Positions 1 through 7,561 of a DNA stretch of 64,000 nucleotides are shown one piece after another. This stretch comes from DASXRU01 sp033856235. Its GTDB lineage: Bacteria > Acidobacteriota > Blastocatellia > Pyrinomonadales > Pyrinomonadaceae. The first letter of the stretch is position 1, and each line of letters opens with the position of its first letter. Where the stretch lies: positions 68,030-132,029 of the forward strand of contig JAWVFI010000078.1 of assembly GCA_033856235.1 (NCBI GenBank). The letters run 5' to 3'. Both the position numbers and the translations under genes were made by a program. The notes beneath the pieces are model-generated. The model was not told the origin of the DNA. It worked only from the letters and a program-made list of their open reading frames with translations, and searched no databases.

Positions 1-64
1 CTGAAGACATTTTTCTCTGGACCTAATTCTAACTCATCCGAGCTCGCGGTAGGAATGCGAGCTA

Positions 65-1675
65 TCAGATCGTCACCGCTTCGCGATATTCGCCCCACAC
101 ATTGCGCAACCTATTGCTGATCTCTCCCACCGTCCCGTAAGCCTCAACGCAATCCAGAATGCGCGGCAGGAGGTTTTCGTTTCCGCGCGCGGCCTCTTCA
201 AGTTTCGCCAACGCGGCTTCCACCACGGCGGCATCGCGGCGGGCGCGCACCGCGTGTAGGCGCTCGATTTGTTCCTGTTCAATCTTCGGTTCGACGCGCA
301 GCACGGACATCGACGAATCCTCTTCAACCTGAAAACTGTTTACGCCAACGACAATCGCATCTTTTGTTTCGACCGCGCGCTGGTAATCATAGGCGGCCTG
401 CTGGATTTCGCGCTGCACGTATCCGGTTTCGATGGCGTGCAGCATTCCGCCCATGGCGTCAATGCGATCGAGATACTTCACGGCGCGGCTTTCGATCTCA
501 TCGGTCAGATGTTCGATGGCGTACGAGCCGGCCAGGGGATCGACCGTGTCCGCAACACCTGATTCGTGCGCGACGATTTGCTGCGTGCGCAACGCGACGC
601 GCGCCGCCGTCTCCCCAGGCAAGCCCAGCGCCTCGTCCATCGCATTTGTGTGCAGCGACTGCGTGCCGCCCAGTACTGCCGCAAGGGCCTGGATGGTGGT
701 GCGCACCACGTTCACTTCCGGCTGTTGGGCCGTCAGCGTCGAGCCCGCCGTCTGGGTATGGAAACGCAGCATCAGCGAACGGGGATCGCGGGCCCCAAAG
801 CGCTCGCGCATCAGGCGCGCCCAAAGACGCCGCGCGGCGCGGAACTTGGCAATCTCTTCGAGCAGATTGTTATGCGAATTGAAAAAGAACGAAATGCGCG
901 CCGCGAAGTCATCAACCTGCAAGCCCGCGGCCACCGCTGCATCGACGTAAGCAATGCCATCAGCGAGGGTGAAGGCTACTTCCTGAACCGCTGTCGAGCC
1001 GGCTTCGCGAATGTGATAACCGCTGATAGAGATCGTGTTCCACTCCGGAACTTCACGGGCGCAGAAAGCAAAAGTGTCGGTGACCAAACGCAGCGAAGGC
1101 GCGGGTGGAAAAATGTAAGTACCGCGAGCGATGTACTCCTTCAGGATATCGTTCTGAATCGTCCCACCAAGTTTCGTAAACGGAATGCCATTCTTTTTGG
1201 CCACCGCCAGATAGAGACACAACAAAGTGGAGGCGGTGGCATTGATGGTCATCGAGGTGGTCACGCTATCGAGCGGAATCCCCTCGAACAGGCGCAACAT
1301 GTCTTCGAGCGAATCAATGGCCACGCCGACTTTGCCGACTTCCCCGACTGCCAGTGGATCGTCGGAATCGAGCCCGATTTGCGTGGGAAGATCAAACGCT
1401 ACGGAAAGTCCGGTAGTGCCCTGGGCCAGCAGATACTTGTAGCGGGCATTGGACTCTTCCGCCGTCGCATAGCCCGCATACTGTCGCATGGTCCACAAGC
1501 GGCCGCGGTACATATTGGGCCGGATGCCGCGCGTGTAGGGAAACTGCCCCGGCGCGGCCAGGTCGCGGTCGTAATCCGGAGCTTCAGTGTTCGCCGGATT
1601 GAAATCGGCGGGCAGTTCGATCCCCGAAGATGTCTCGAAATGCTCGCGACGCTCGCTAATGGTCTTTGTGGGCAT
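65..1675 (-). CDS. Methylmalonyl-CoA mutase-type acyl-CoA mutase, large (catalytic) subunit
   Basis: Catalytic TIM-barrel chain of a B12-dependent acyl-CoA mutase, which isomerises methylmalonyl-CoA and succinyl-CoA in propionate metabolism. The family segments RQYAGYATAEESN, GLSVAFDLPTQ, GTIQNDILKEY and SISGYHIREAG are all present. The Tyr of RQYAG and the Arg 13 residues into the TIQND segment are the residues that mark methylmalonyl-CoA rather than isobutyryl-CoA mutases (family knowledge), so methylmalonyl-CoA is the likely substrate. At 536 residues it ends without the C-terminal B12-binding domain, as in split enzymes whose small subunit is a separate gene; that gene is not in this window. 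I chose the ATG at 1675 (MPTKTISERREHF), preceded by GGAAA, over a longer reading starting at 1717, because mutase chains start at the ERREHF helix. A perfect 9-bp hairpin (1694-1715) lies in the leader. Confidence 0.93.
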   Translation of the reverse strand: MPTKTISERREHFETSSGIELPADFNPANTEAPDYDRDLAAPGQFPYTRGIRPNMYRGRLWTMRQYAGYATAEESNARYKYLLAQGTTGLSVAFDLPTQIGLDSDDPLAVGEVGKVGVAIDSLEDMLRLFEGIPLDSVTTSMTINATASTLLCLYLAVAKKNGIPFTKLGGTIQNDILKEYIARGTYIFPPAPSLRLVTDTFAFCAREVPEWNTISISGYHIREAGSTAVQEVAFTLADGIAYVDAAVAAGLQVDDFAARISFFFNSHNNLLEEIAKFRAARRLWARLMRERFGARDPRSLMLRFHTQTAGSTLTAQQPEVNVVRTTIQALAAVLGGTQSLHTNAMDEALGLPGETAARVALRTQQIVAHESGVADTVDPLAGSYAIEHLTDEIESRAVKYLDRIDAMGGMLHAIETGYVQREIQQAAYDYQRAVETKDAIVVGVNSFQVEEDSSMSVLRVEPKIEQEQIERLHAVRARRDAAVVEAALAKLEEAARGNENLLPRILDCVEAYGTVGEISNRLRNVWGEYREAVTI

Positions 1676-1693
1676 TTGTTTCCGATGAGTGTA

Positions 1694-1850
1694 GGACAGG
1701 CATTCTTGCCTGTCCACCGTTAGGCAGGAGGCAGGGGCAGTAGGCAGGAGCAGGGCCGGTGTTACGTTGCCATTAGAGCTTTACCTGGTGACTCCTCCGG
1801 CCGACTGGCTCCTGCCGACTGCTTCTGCCTCCTGCCTCCCGCCTCCTTGG
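1694..1850. repeat. Leader hairpin plus GGCAGGAGG-type inverted repeat pair
   Basis: GGACAGGCA/TGCCTGTCC (1694-1702, 1707-1715) forms a perfect hairpin just upstream of the mutase gene. Beyond it, a G-rich arm with GGCAGGAGGCAGGGGCAG (1722-1753) faces a C-rich reverse-complement-like arm (1808-1846). A related G-rich/C-rich pair lies at 35832-35926. No coding potential is evident. Confidence 0.7.
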
Positions 1851-1913
1851 CACGGTTGACCCGCATGGTTCTGGTCGCATAGCATTGAGTATCGAAACGG
1901 ATGCAGGTGAATC

Positions 1914-2180
1914 TTGGAAATTGACGACGACACCAGGCAGATAGTCCATGAGATCGGATCGGCCATCAACGATTCGATTGAGAGCTCTTCGCAAGTGGCG
2001 AGGGCCATCGAGCGCTTGCGCGAGGCAGGTTATGAAATGGAGCTCACGCTGAGGCTGGAACTTGGTCTGCGCCCTCATCCGCCAGGCGAAGAATCTGAAG
2101 CCGGCGACACACCTTTGGAGCTAACCGATGAAGACCTGCGGGTGTTGCAGAGGATGAAGATACGCATTGACTCAGACTAG
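1914..2180 (+). CDS. Small conserved-looking hypothetical protein (88 aa)
   Basis: I do not recognise this family. The 88-residue acidic protein has a helical N-terminal half (IVHEIGSAINDSIESSS, then VARAIERLREAGYEMEL) and an acidic C-terminal tail with LTDEDLRVLQRMKIRID. It has no signal peptide or membrane segment, so it is probably cytoplasmic. An in-frame stop at 1908-1910 means translation cannot start upstream; the only good start is TTG at 1914, with AGGTGA just before it at a tight 3-nt spacing. It is transcribed divergently from the mutase gene across a repeat-filled gap. I accept it as a gene because of its codon use and because its composition is unlike the shadow frames opposite it. 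Confidence 0.7.
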   Translation: MEIDDDTRQIVHEIGSAINDSIESSSQVARAIERLREAGYEMELTLRLELGLRPHPPGEESEAGDTPLELTDEDLRVLQRMKIRIDSD

Positions 2181-2203
2181 ACCAGCGCAGCGCATCAATT
2201 TAG

Positions 2204-2369
2204 AAAAACATTTTCCATTTGTCATTTTCCATTTCTCATTTGTCATCGCCGGCAGGTTTCGCTGGTCCCAACAACGGCTCCGTTACAACCGGCCGCGATC
2301 GTCAGGTTCATATCTTGTCTTACGATGACCGGCTGAGAAATGGAAAATGACAAATGGAAAATGTTGTTT
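2204..2369. repeat. CATTTTCCAT-type inverted repeat pair without a gene
   Basis: The left arm (2204-2245) carries tandem CATTTTCCATTTGT-like units. The right arm (2334-2369) is its near-exact reverse complement, separated by about 90 bp of GC-rich spacer. The arm motif is a close variant of the arms flanking the four-helix-bundle gene at 7562-8195, so this may be an empty version of that element. It fills the gap between the 88-aa gene and moaC. Confidence 0.8.
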
Positions 2370-2377
2370 GGGTCCGT

Positions 2378-2854
2378 CTAACTCCCGCCCCTCGCATAGT
2401 CCCCAGACTTCCCACCTGTCTTTAACTCCAGCCGGACGTCAGTAATCGTCATCCCTTTGTCTATAGCTTTACACATATCGTAGATGGTGAGCGCCGCTAC
2501 ACTGACTGCCGTAAGCGCTTCCATCTCCACACCGGTCTGTGCCTGGGTGCTGACTTCAGACTCCAGGTAAACGCCAGTGTCGTTCAGTTCCGCGCGCACT
2601 TCGGCGTAGGTAATCGGCAGCGGATGGCAGAGGGGGATGAGTTCAGCGGTCCGTTTGCAGGCGATGATTCCGGCCAGGCGCGCTGCCTCAAGGGGATCTC
2701 CTTTGGGCGTGCGATGTTCGCGGACGGCGGCAACTGTTTCCGCCGACATCAGCACGCGGGCCGAGGCAACCGCACGCCGAGCCGTGATGGCCTTGGCGCT
2801 GGTATCAACCATTTTCACGCGGCCTTGTTCGTCGATGTGACTGAGTTCACTCAT
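2378..2854 (-). CDS. moaC: Cyclic pyranopterin monophosphate synthase MoaC
   Basis: MoaC makes cyclic pyranopterin monophosphate from the MoaA product in molybdenum-cofactor synthesis, as a cytoplasmic hexamer. The sequence carries the family signatures: MVDTSAKAITARRAVA near the N-terminus, GIIACKRTAELIPLCHPLPI in the middle and GVEMEALTAVSVAALTIYDM with the following KAIDKGM near the C-terminus. The KRTAELIPLCHPL loop holds the conserved Lys, His and Cys region. The length of 158 residues is typical. It lies on the same strand as a methyltransferase and moeA upstream, so molybdenum-cofactor functions are clustered, though 108 bp and a repeat pair separate the genes. The ATG start at 2854 is the family start (MSELSHID). 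Confidence 0.97.
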   Translation of the reverse strand: MSELSHIDEQGRVKMVDTSAKAITARRAVASARVLMSAETVAAVREHRTPKGDPLEAARLAGIIACKRTAELIPLCHPLPITYAEVRAELNDTGVYLESEVSTQAQTGVEMEALTAVSVAALTIYDMCKAIDKGMTITDVRLELKTGGKSGDYARGGS

Positions 2855-2962
2855 AAATCTTCAGTTTCGAGTTTCGGGTTTGGCTTCTCAACCGTATCCG
2901 GATAGCCCACTACAGGAGTTGGGCAAAACTCAAAACGCAAACTCGAAACCCGCAACTCGAAA

Positions 2963-3754
2963 CTATCGTCCCAGGATCGCGTGCACGATCAGCGTATTCC
3001 CGCCGAGCAGCACTTCGTCCGATGCTAATTCTTCCGTCCAACGTTCGCGCCGTTGCTGCTCCGGGGTCAAACGCGCAATCAGTCGAATCAACGCCACGAT
3101 GGGCCAATAGAGCCAGAGCATCGATTTCGGCTTATCGCGATACAGCTTCTGAATATCGAATCCCTCTTGCTCCAGCATGTATCGCAATTCCGAATAACCA
3201 ATCGCGTTTATGTGTAACGCCATTTCTTCCTTGTTTCCCAGCTGCTCGCGAAGACAGGCGACGTATTCACGCGTCACAGGTTTGAAATGCGAAGTATGGC
3301 CATGAAGGAGCCACTTCATGCGCTCTTCGATATTCAGGATGTTCGGCACGCTGGTTATCAAGTGGCCGCCCGGCCGCAGCACGCGCGCAAACTCGCGCAC
3401 CGCCTGCTGCGGATTTTCAATGTGCTCGAGCCCTTCGATACACGTGATGTAATCGAAAGAAGCCTCATCATAAGGAAGCGTGGCGTTTAAGTCACCCTGT
3501 TGGATCTCTACATTTGTAAGGCGAAATATTTCCGGGTACAAGTCGCAACAACGAACTTTGAACCCGGAGTCGATCAAACGCGTTGCCAGGGCCCCCTCGC
3601 CTGCTGGTACATCCAGCAAGTCGCCGGGCGATAGCGTGCTCAGGACTTGGACCACCGTGTCGTGAACGGCCTGGTGGGCCATCGGCGAGGCCGTCACGAT
3701 TGCCGGTGATTGGGATGGGATGGCTCTCGCGGTCATAGTTGATTTCGATGACAT
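2963..3754 (-). CDS. Class I SAM-dependent methyltransferase
   Basis: A Rossmann-fold methyltransferase of the UbiE/UbiG-like class. Motif I reads LLDVPAGEGALATRLID and the acidic loop after strand 2 is CCDLYPE. The SAM-adjacent GDLNATLPYDEASFDYITC and the post-motif EGLEHIENPQQAVREFARVL followed by RPGGHLI are standard. A C-terminal hydrophobic segment (MLWLYWPIVALIRLIARL) could be a membrane-contacting helix, suggesting a lipid, quinone or glycan substrate, but the substrate cannot be read from sequence. ATG 3754 was chosen (263 aa); ATG 3736 is also possible. A longer TTG reading at 3775 begins inside a repeat arm and is unlikely. It lies between moaC and moeA but is not a known cofactor gene. 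Confidence 0.85.
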   Translation of the reverse strand: MSSKSTMTARAIPSQSPAIVTASPMAHQAVHDTVVQVLSTLSPGDLLDVPAGEGALATRLIDSGFKVRCCDLYPEIFRLTNVEIQQGDLNATLPYDEASFDYITCIEGLEHIENPQQAVREFARVLRPGGHLITSVPNILNIEERMKWLLHGHTSHFKPVTREYVACLREQLGNKEEMALHINAIGYSELRYMLEQEGFDIQKLYRDKPKSMLWLYWPIVALIRLIARLTPEQQRRERWTEELASDEVLLGGNTLIVHAILGR

Positions 3755-3772
3755 TCGTGTATTCGTACCAGT

Positions 3773-3915
3773 CAAGCTCTTTACTGGGACCGCGGGCGTC
3801 CCGCCGGCAATGAGCGCGTAGCGCGAACAGGTAGCGGCGTTTTCTTTGAAGTCTCAGTGGATATCCCCCGCACGTTTGCGGGCGGGACGCCCGCGGTCCC
3901 AGCAAAGAGCTTGAG
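3773..3915. repeat. GGGCGGGACGCCCGC-type inverted repeat pair, copy 1
   Basis: The left arm (3773-3805, CAAGCTCTTTACTGGGACCG then CGGGCGTCCCGCC) and right arm (3880-3915) are reverse complements, and each arm also holds an internal palindrome. A second copy with the same outer CAAGCTCTT/AAGAGCTTG edges is at 45329-45452. The spacer also shares the ATGAGCGCG/AGCGCGAA core. Confidence 0.85.
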
Positions 3916-3920
3916 TAAGT

Positions 3921-5135
3921 TTAACCAAGCCCCGGAAGCCGAAGGATCTTCACGTAGCTTCCTTCGTCCAGCGCCTTCACGCCCCGCGGGACGATAATCA
4001 ACGCCGTCGCTCGCGCAAAAGCGACAAAGTCCGATGAGCCGCCCCACTTCAAAGCCTCAGCCAATATGCAGCCCCTTTCGTTCGTCAACAATCTCGCCGG
4101 CAAGTAGCTTTCGCGTTCTATTGTCCCTCTAACATTGCGCAGCAGTGTCGCTGACTCACTGGGCGGTGTTAACTCTTTAGCGCCCTGCATCGCGCGCAAG
4201 GCGCTGCGTACAAACAAAAGAAACGTTACTGAAACGGAAACTGGATTTCCCGGCAGGCCAAAGATCAACTTGTCGCCGAGCCGTCCGAACACTGTCGGCT
4301 TTCCCGGGCGAAGCGCGACACGTTCAAAAAAGACTTTAGTTCCCATCTCGACGAGTGCCGCTTTGGTGAAATCGTAGACCCCCATGGAAACGCCGCCGGA
4401 CGTTACCAGCACATCCGCGCGCTCGGCTGCCTCAACCATTTGCCGCCGCAACACTTCCTTGTTATCACCGGCCAGTGGCAAGCGCTCAACCGACGCGCCA
4501 GCCAGTGATGCATATGCGGCAATAGTGTAATTGTTGGAGTCGCGGATCTGATCGCGCCCAAGCTTCCGATCGATATCGACCAACTCGCTGCCGGTGGCCA
4601 GTACGGCCACACGCGGGCGAGCTCCGACTTTGACCTTCGCGTAGCCAAACGAAGCGAGCGTCGCGACCATTTCCGCGCTGATCTGCTCGCCTGCTCCCAA
4701 GACTACCTCGCCCGTTTTGATTTCAGCGGCCCGCCGGACGATCGACCTTCCGGCATCTACGGGCTCAAGAATCTCAACCATAGCGCCGTCATTCAGTTCG
4801 CGCGTTACTTCTACCTGCTGTACCGCGTCCGCGCCCGCGGGGACCGGCGCTCCGGTCATGATCCGCACCGCTTCGCCGGCATGCAGCTCCTGATGCCAGC
4901 CGTTTCCGGCCGCGGATTCCCCGACAACGCGCAAACGAGGTTGCGACTTGTGCGTGTCTGCCGCGCGTACCGCATAGCCATCCATTTGCGCCCGATCAAA
5001 AGGAGGGAGATCGCAATCGGCCACAACATCTTCGGCCAACACTCGGCCCAGGGCATCGCCGAGTGAGACCGATTCCACTCCGAGGCGCGGCGTATTCGCG
5101 ATCACTATTTGAATTGCTTCGGAAACAGAAATCAT
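3921..5135 (-). CDS. moeA: Molybdopterin molybdenumtransferase MoeA
   Basis: MoeA inserts molybdate into adenylylated molybdopterin, the last common step of molybdenum-cofactor synthesis. The 404-residue length fits. In order: the N-terminal PFDRAQMDGYAVRAADT motif, the GAPVPAGADAVQQVE segment, the central MoCF_biosynth domain with VAVLATGSELVDI and DSNNYTIAAYASLAGA, the VLVTSGGVSMGVYDFTKAAL loop, and the KLIFGLPGNPVSVSVTFLLF motif. A C-terminal domain IV (RNVRGTIERESYLPARLL onward) completes the protein. Some MoeA and MogA functions are fused or separate in bacteria; no mogA/moaB gene is in the window. It is followed on the same strand by the methyltransferase and moaC. No clear ribosome binding site precedes the ATG at 5135. 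Confidence 0.97.
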   Translation of the reverse strand: MISVSEAIQIVIANTPRLGVESVSLGDALGRVLAEDVVADCDLPPFDRAQMDGYAVRAADTHKSQPRLRVVGESAAGNGWHQELHAGEAVRIMTGAPVPAGADAVQQVEVTRELNDGAMVEILEPVDAGRSIVRRAAEIKTGEVVLGAGEQISAEMVATLASFGYAKVKVGARPRVAVLATGSELVDIDRKLGRDQIRDSNNYTIAAYASLAGASVERLPLAGDNKEVLRRQMVEAAERADVLVTSGGVSMGVYDFTKAALVEMGTKVFFERVALRPGKPTVFGRLGDKLIFGLPGNPVSVSVTFLLFVRSALRAMQGAKELTPPSESATLLRNVRGTIERESYLPARLLTNERGCILAEALKWGGSSDFVAFARATALIIVPRGVKALDEGSYVKILRLPGLG

Positions 5136-5254
5136 GGAAAGCTCGCTCGCTGGAGTTTACGATCAACCGGCTTCGTTCTGGCCCGCTGTTGAAGACCGAT
5201 CACGGCCAGATCTAAGGGCCTAAGCTAACAGTCTGGTCCGTATCCCCGCAAGCG

Positions 5255-5653
5255 TCACTCTAGGCACTTCTGGCACCGGCAGCCCTTCGGCTTGAGGTGC
5301 GCATCAAAGTATTCCTTCCCGTAGTTGTAGGTAATCTCTTCGCCGGCCTTGATTCCCCGTCTGGACCAAATCCAAATTCGTCCGCCCGTAATGATGGCTT
5401 CGGCATTAGGGCGGCAAGAGTGATTAATGTACCGGGCGGTATTACTGCGCGGACTGCCATCGACGGACGACCTGGAATTGACGCCAAAGAAATACTTGCC
5501 CCGGTTTCGGCGATCCACTTCCGCATTCGAAACACGATTGCCCGTGTACTCGATGATTCGCTTGCCCTTTGGTATTGGTTCCAGAGTGAAGAAACCCAGT
5601 CCGTGCGCGGAGCGTTTGATTGCGTATTTATAGCGGCTGCTGGTCTTGGTCAT
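5255..5653 (-). CDS. SET-domain protein-lysine methyltransferase-like protein
   Basis: A compact SET domain of 132 residues. It opens with SAHGLGFFTLEPIPKGKRII (the G-x-G and start of the SET fold), includes the pseudoknot motif RYINHSCRPNAEA (NHSC), and then the catalytic-Tyr motif EEITYNYG. It ends in CRCQKCLE, a post-SET cysteine cluster that normally binds zinc with the NHSC cysteine. SET proteins methylate lysine in proteins; bacterial ones are usually free-standing like this, and their targets are mostly unknown. ATG 5653 was chosen; a TTG at 5674 would add seven residues but lies in a repeat arm. It is immediately followed, across a repeat, by tRNA genes in the same orientation. Transfer from another lineage is possible but codon use looks local. 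Confidence 0.88.
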   Translation of the reverse strand: MTKTSSRYKYAIKRSAHGLGFFTLEPIPKGKRIIEYTGNRVSNAEVDRRNRGKYFFGVNSRSSVDGSPRSNTARYINHSCRPNAEAIITGGRIWIWSRRGIKAGEEITYNYGKEYFDAHLKPKGCRCQKCLE

Positions 5654-5671
5654 TTCGCGATTGTTCTTGTG

Positions 5672-5733
5672 CAATGCAAACCTTAGTTTGCTGGCTAAGC
5701 TTCACCAGAACGCAAACTAAAGTTTGCGTTACA
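5672..5733. repeat. CGCAAACT-type inverted repeat pair
   Basis: Arms at 5672-5692 (ATGCAAACCTTAGTTTGC) and 5709-5732 (ACGCAAACTAAAGTTTGCGT) face each other. Each arm is itself an imperfect palindrome of the form GCAAACT-nnn-AGTTTGC. It is one of about six loci of this family in the window. Confidence 0.8.
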
Positions 5734-5803
5734 CCCTATGGGCAACAAAAAGGGGTACAGAGCGAACAATCACTCTATACCCTCTTTCGTCCACCAGAAA
5801 AAA

Positions 5804-5884
<81 letters not shown>

Positions 5885-5901
5885 GGAAAACCAAATTGTC
5901 A

Positions 5902-5970
5902 ACAGTCCGACAAACTTCAGTTTGTCGTTTCCACGTGCACAGGTCGACAAACTGAAGTTTGCCGGACTGT
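5902..5970. repeat. CAAACTTCAGTTTG-type inverted repeat pair between two tRNA genes
   Basis: ACAGTCCGACAAACTTCAGT (arm 5902-5927) faces its near reverse complement at 5945-5970. It belongs to the same broad family as the CGCAAACT pairs, with C-TTC-A/AGTTTG cores. It fills the whole 95-bp gap between tRNA-Asp and tRNA-Val. Confidence 0.8.
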
Positions 5971-5975
5971 TTCAA

Positions 5976-6050
5976 TGGTAGGCACGGAGGGACTCGAACC
6001 CCCAACCTCTTCCTTGTAAGGGAAGCCGTCTACCATTGACATACGTGCCT
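5976..6050 (-). tRNA. tRNA-Val (anticodon TAC), CCA encoded
   Basis: On the minus strand it starts AGGCACGTATGTCAATGG and ends CGTGCCTACCA, 75 nt. Acceptor AGGCACG pairs perfectly with CGTGCCT. The anticodon stem CTTCC/GGAAG encloses the 7-nt loop CTTACAA, giving anticodon TAC, which reads GUA and so valine. The T loop TTCGAGT is canonical. The 5' A1-T72 pair instead of G1-C72 is slightly unusual for tRNA-Val. Confidence 0.93.
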
Positions 6051-6157
6051 GCGCGTTTTCAAAACGTGCTCTTTAAGCTCTAACAGCGCCTTGGGGGGCG
6101 AGTGGTCATCCTAAGAGAAGCACAGAGGAGTGTCAAGTTAGGGGTAAATTAGAATCT

Positions 6158-6256
6158 ATGGAGTGCGGCGGCAAAGCGGAGCGGCGACGCAGCTTTGGAT
6201 CGGCCAGCGGTAAGAATCCAAAGCCATCGCCGCTTCGCTCTGCCGGCGCACTCCAT
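6158..6256. repeat. GGAGTGCGGCG-type inverted repeat pair, copy 1
   Basis: ATGGAGTGCGGCGGCAAAGC (arm 6158-6204) faces GCCGGCGCACTCCAT (right arm to 6255). The ends resemble the pair at 14149-14272 (GGAGTGCGGCGACC). The remaining gap from 6051 to 6157 shows no gene or clear promoter. Confidence 0.75.
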
Positions 6257-6329
6257 ATGCGCCCGGCCTTTCCCTGATTCTGCGTTTGAAGTTATATTTA
6301 GCCGTCTCCTCTGAAACGAACCAATCCCC

Positions 6330-7541
6330 ATGGGTTACTCAGTTCCAAAATACAAGTCTGTGATGGCGGCGACCCTCGCTATTTTTTTAGCGTTGCTTGC
6401 CAACTCTTCGACGTCCACGGCGCAGTCTCCCGCCAACGATCAGCGCCAGCGGCCGCGGCGTGTTGGTGACGCCGCGAACACCAAGCCCGTCGCCGGCGAC
6501 GAAATTGATGAAGGCGACGTCGTCCGCATGGACACCCAACTCGTGTCGGTTCCGGCGGTGGTTACTAATACTGCCGGCCGCCCACTCCCGGGATTGCGGG
6601 CCGAGAACTTCGTCTTATTTGAAAATGGCCAGCCCCAACGTCTGGCAAACTTTGCCACCACCGAAGCGCCGTTTGAAGTTGCCTTGCTCCTTGATACATC
6701 CGGATCGACGCGCGCCGACGTGGCCCTGATTCGCCGCGCGGCGAATGCCTTCATTGACGCGCTACGCCCGGGCGATCGCATTGCCATCACGGCCTTCAAC
6801 ACCGCTGCGAATGATCCCAACGCTATGGCGACCGTGGACATTCTGAGTGGCCTTACTTCAGATCGAAAAGTCTTGCGCCAGGCAGTCGCGAATTTAGGAA
6901 GTAGTACCGGAACGCCGTTTTATGACGCGCTCGAACGCGTCTCAGCAGAAATTTTCGGCCAGGCGCCGGCGCCGGATTTACGTGGGCGTCGCGCGGTCGT
7001 GGCGTTGACCGATGGGGTGGATTCAACCAGCAACTCGACCTTCGAAGCTGCCCGGACGAAACTTTTGCGGGCGGGGGTGGCTTGCTATTTCATTCAGGTG
7101 AACACCGAAGACTTTGTTGAAGATCGTCTATTGAAGGATTGCGAAGAGAATGGCCGGCTAACACTGTCCAAGACCCAGTTGGAACGTTACCGCCGGATTT
7201 TTGTACCGGGCGCCCCGCGTGAAGACTACAAGAGCTTCTGCAGTCTGGGCCAATTTGAGCGCATGCAAATCAGCCGCGATCTGTACAACCTGGCGCGGCG
7301 CGAAATGAACGATTTGGCAAAAGCCAGCGGAGGCCGGAATTTTGTTGCTGCCGCACTCGATGACGCGCGCGCCGCGTTCGCCCAGGTCGCGAACGAGATT
7401 GGCACGCAGTACAGCCTGGGTTATTATCCCACCGACAAAACCAGAGACGGAAAATATCGGGCGATCAAAGTCGAAGTACGCGGTGTCTCCGGCAAACCGC
7501 AAGTACGCGCGCGCGAAGGATACTTTGCCCCTAAGGGTTAG
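6330..7541 (+). CDS. Secreted VWFA-domain protein, acidobacterial type
   Basis: An exported von Willebrand factor A protein of the acidobacterial family. Residues 10-32 form a signal peptide (VMAATLAIFLALL, cleavage near STAQS). An Ig-like or CNA-like region follows with LVSVPAVVTNTAGRPLPGL and FVLFENGQPQRL. The VWFA fold begins at VALLLDTSGSTRADVALIRR, whose DxSGS is the metal-ion-dependent adhesion site. Further family motifs are RRAVVALTDGVDSTS and, near the end, the GTQYSLGYYPT segment and VRAREGYFAP. Function is unknown; such proteins are thought to act in extracellular protein interaction. Cysteines in the middle insertion (CYFIQ, DCEEN, FCSLG) could form disulfides. It has no close operon partner. 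The ATG start at 6330 has no evident Shine-Dalgarno; ATG 6363 is an alternative still giving a signal peptide. Confidence 0.93.
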   Translation: MGYSVPKYKSVMAATLAIFLALLANSSTSTAQSPANDQRQRPRRVGDAANTKPVAGDEIDEGDVVRMDTQLVSVPAVVTNTAGRPLPGLRAENFVLFENGQPQRLANFATTEAPFEVALLLDTSGSTRADVALIRRAANAFIDALRPGDRIAITAFNTAANDPNAMATVDILSGLTSDRKVLRQAVANLGSSTGTPFYDALERVSAEIFGQAPAPDLRGRRAVVALTDGVDSTSNSTFEAARTKLLRAGVACYFIQVNTEDFVEDRLLKDCEENGRLTLSKTQLERYRRIFVPGAPREDYKSFCSLGQFERMQISRDLYNLARREMNDLAKASGGRNFVAAALDDARAAFAQVANEIGTQYSLGYYPTDKTRDGKYRAIKVEVRGVSGKPQVRAREGYFAPKG

Positions 7542-7561
7542 GAGATGCTGGTCGGTCGGAG

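Noticed and set aside
566..1723. A 385-residue open frame on the plus strand opposite the mutase gene
   Set aside because: It is the antisense shadow of a well-supported mutase; its composition is Arg/Gly/Ala-rich with no family-like segments.
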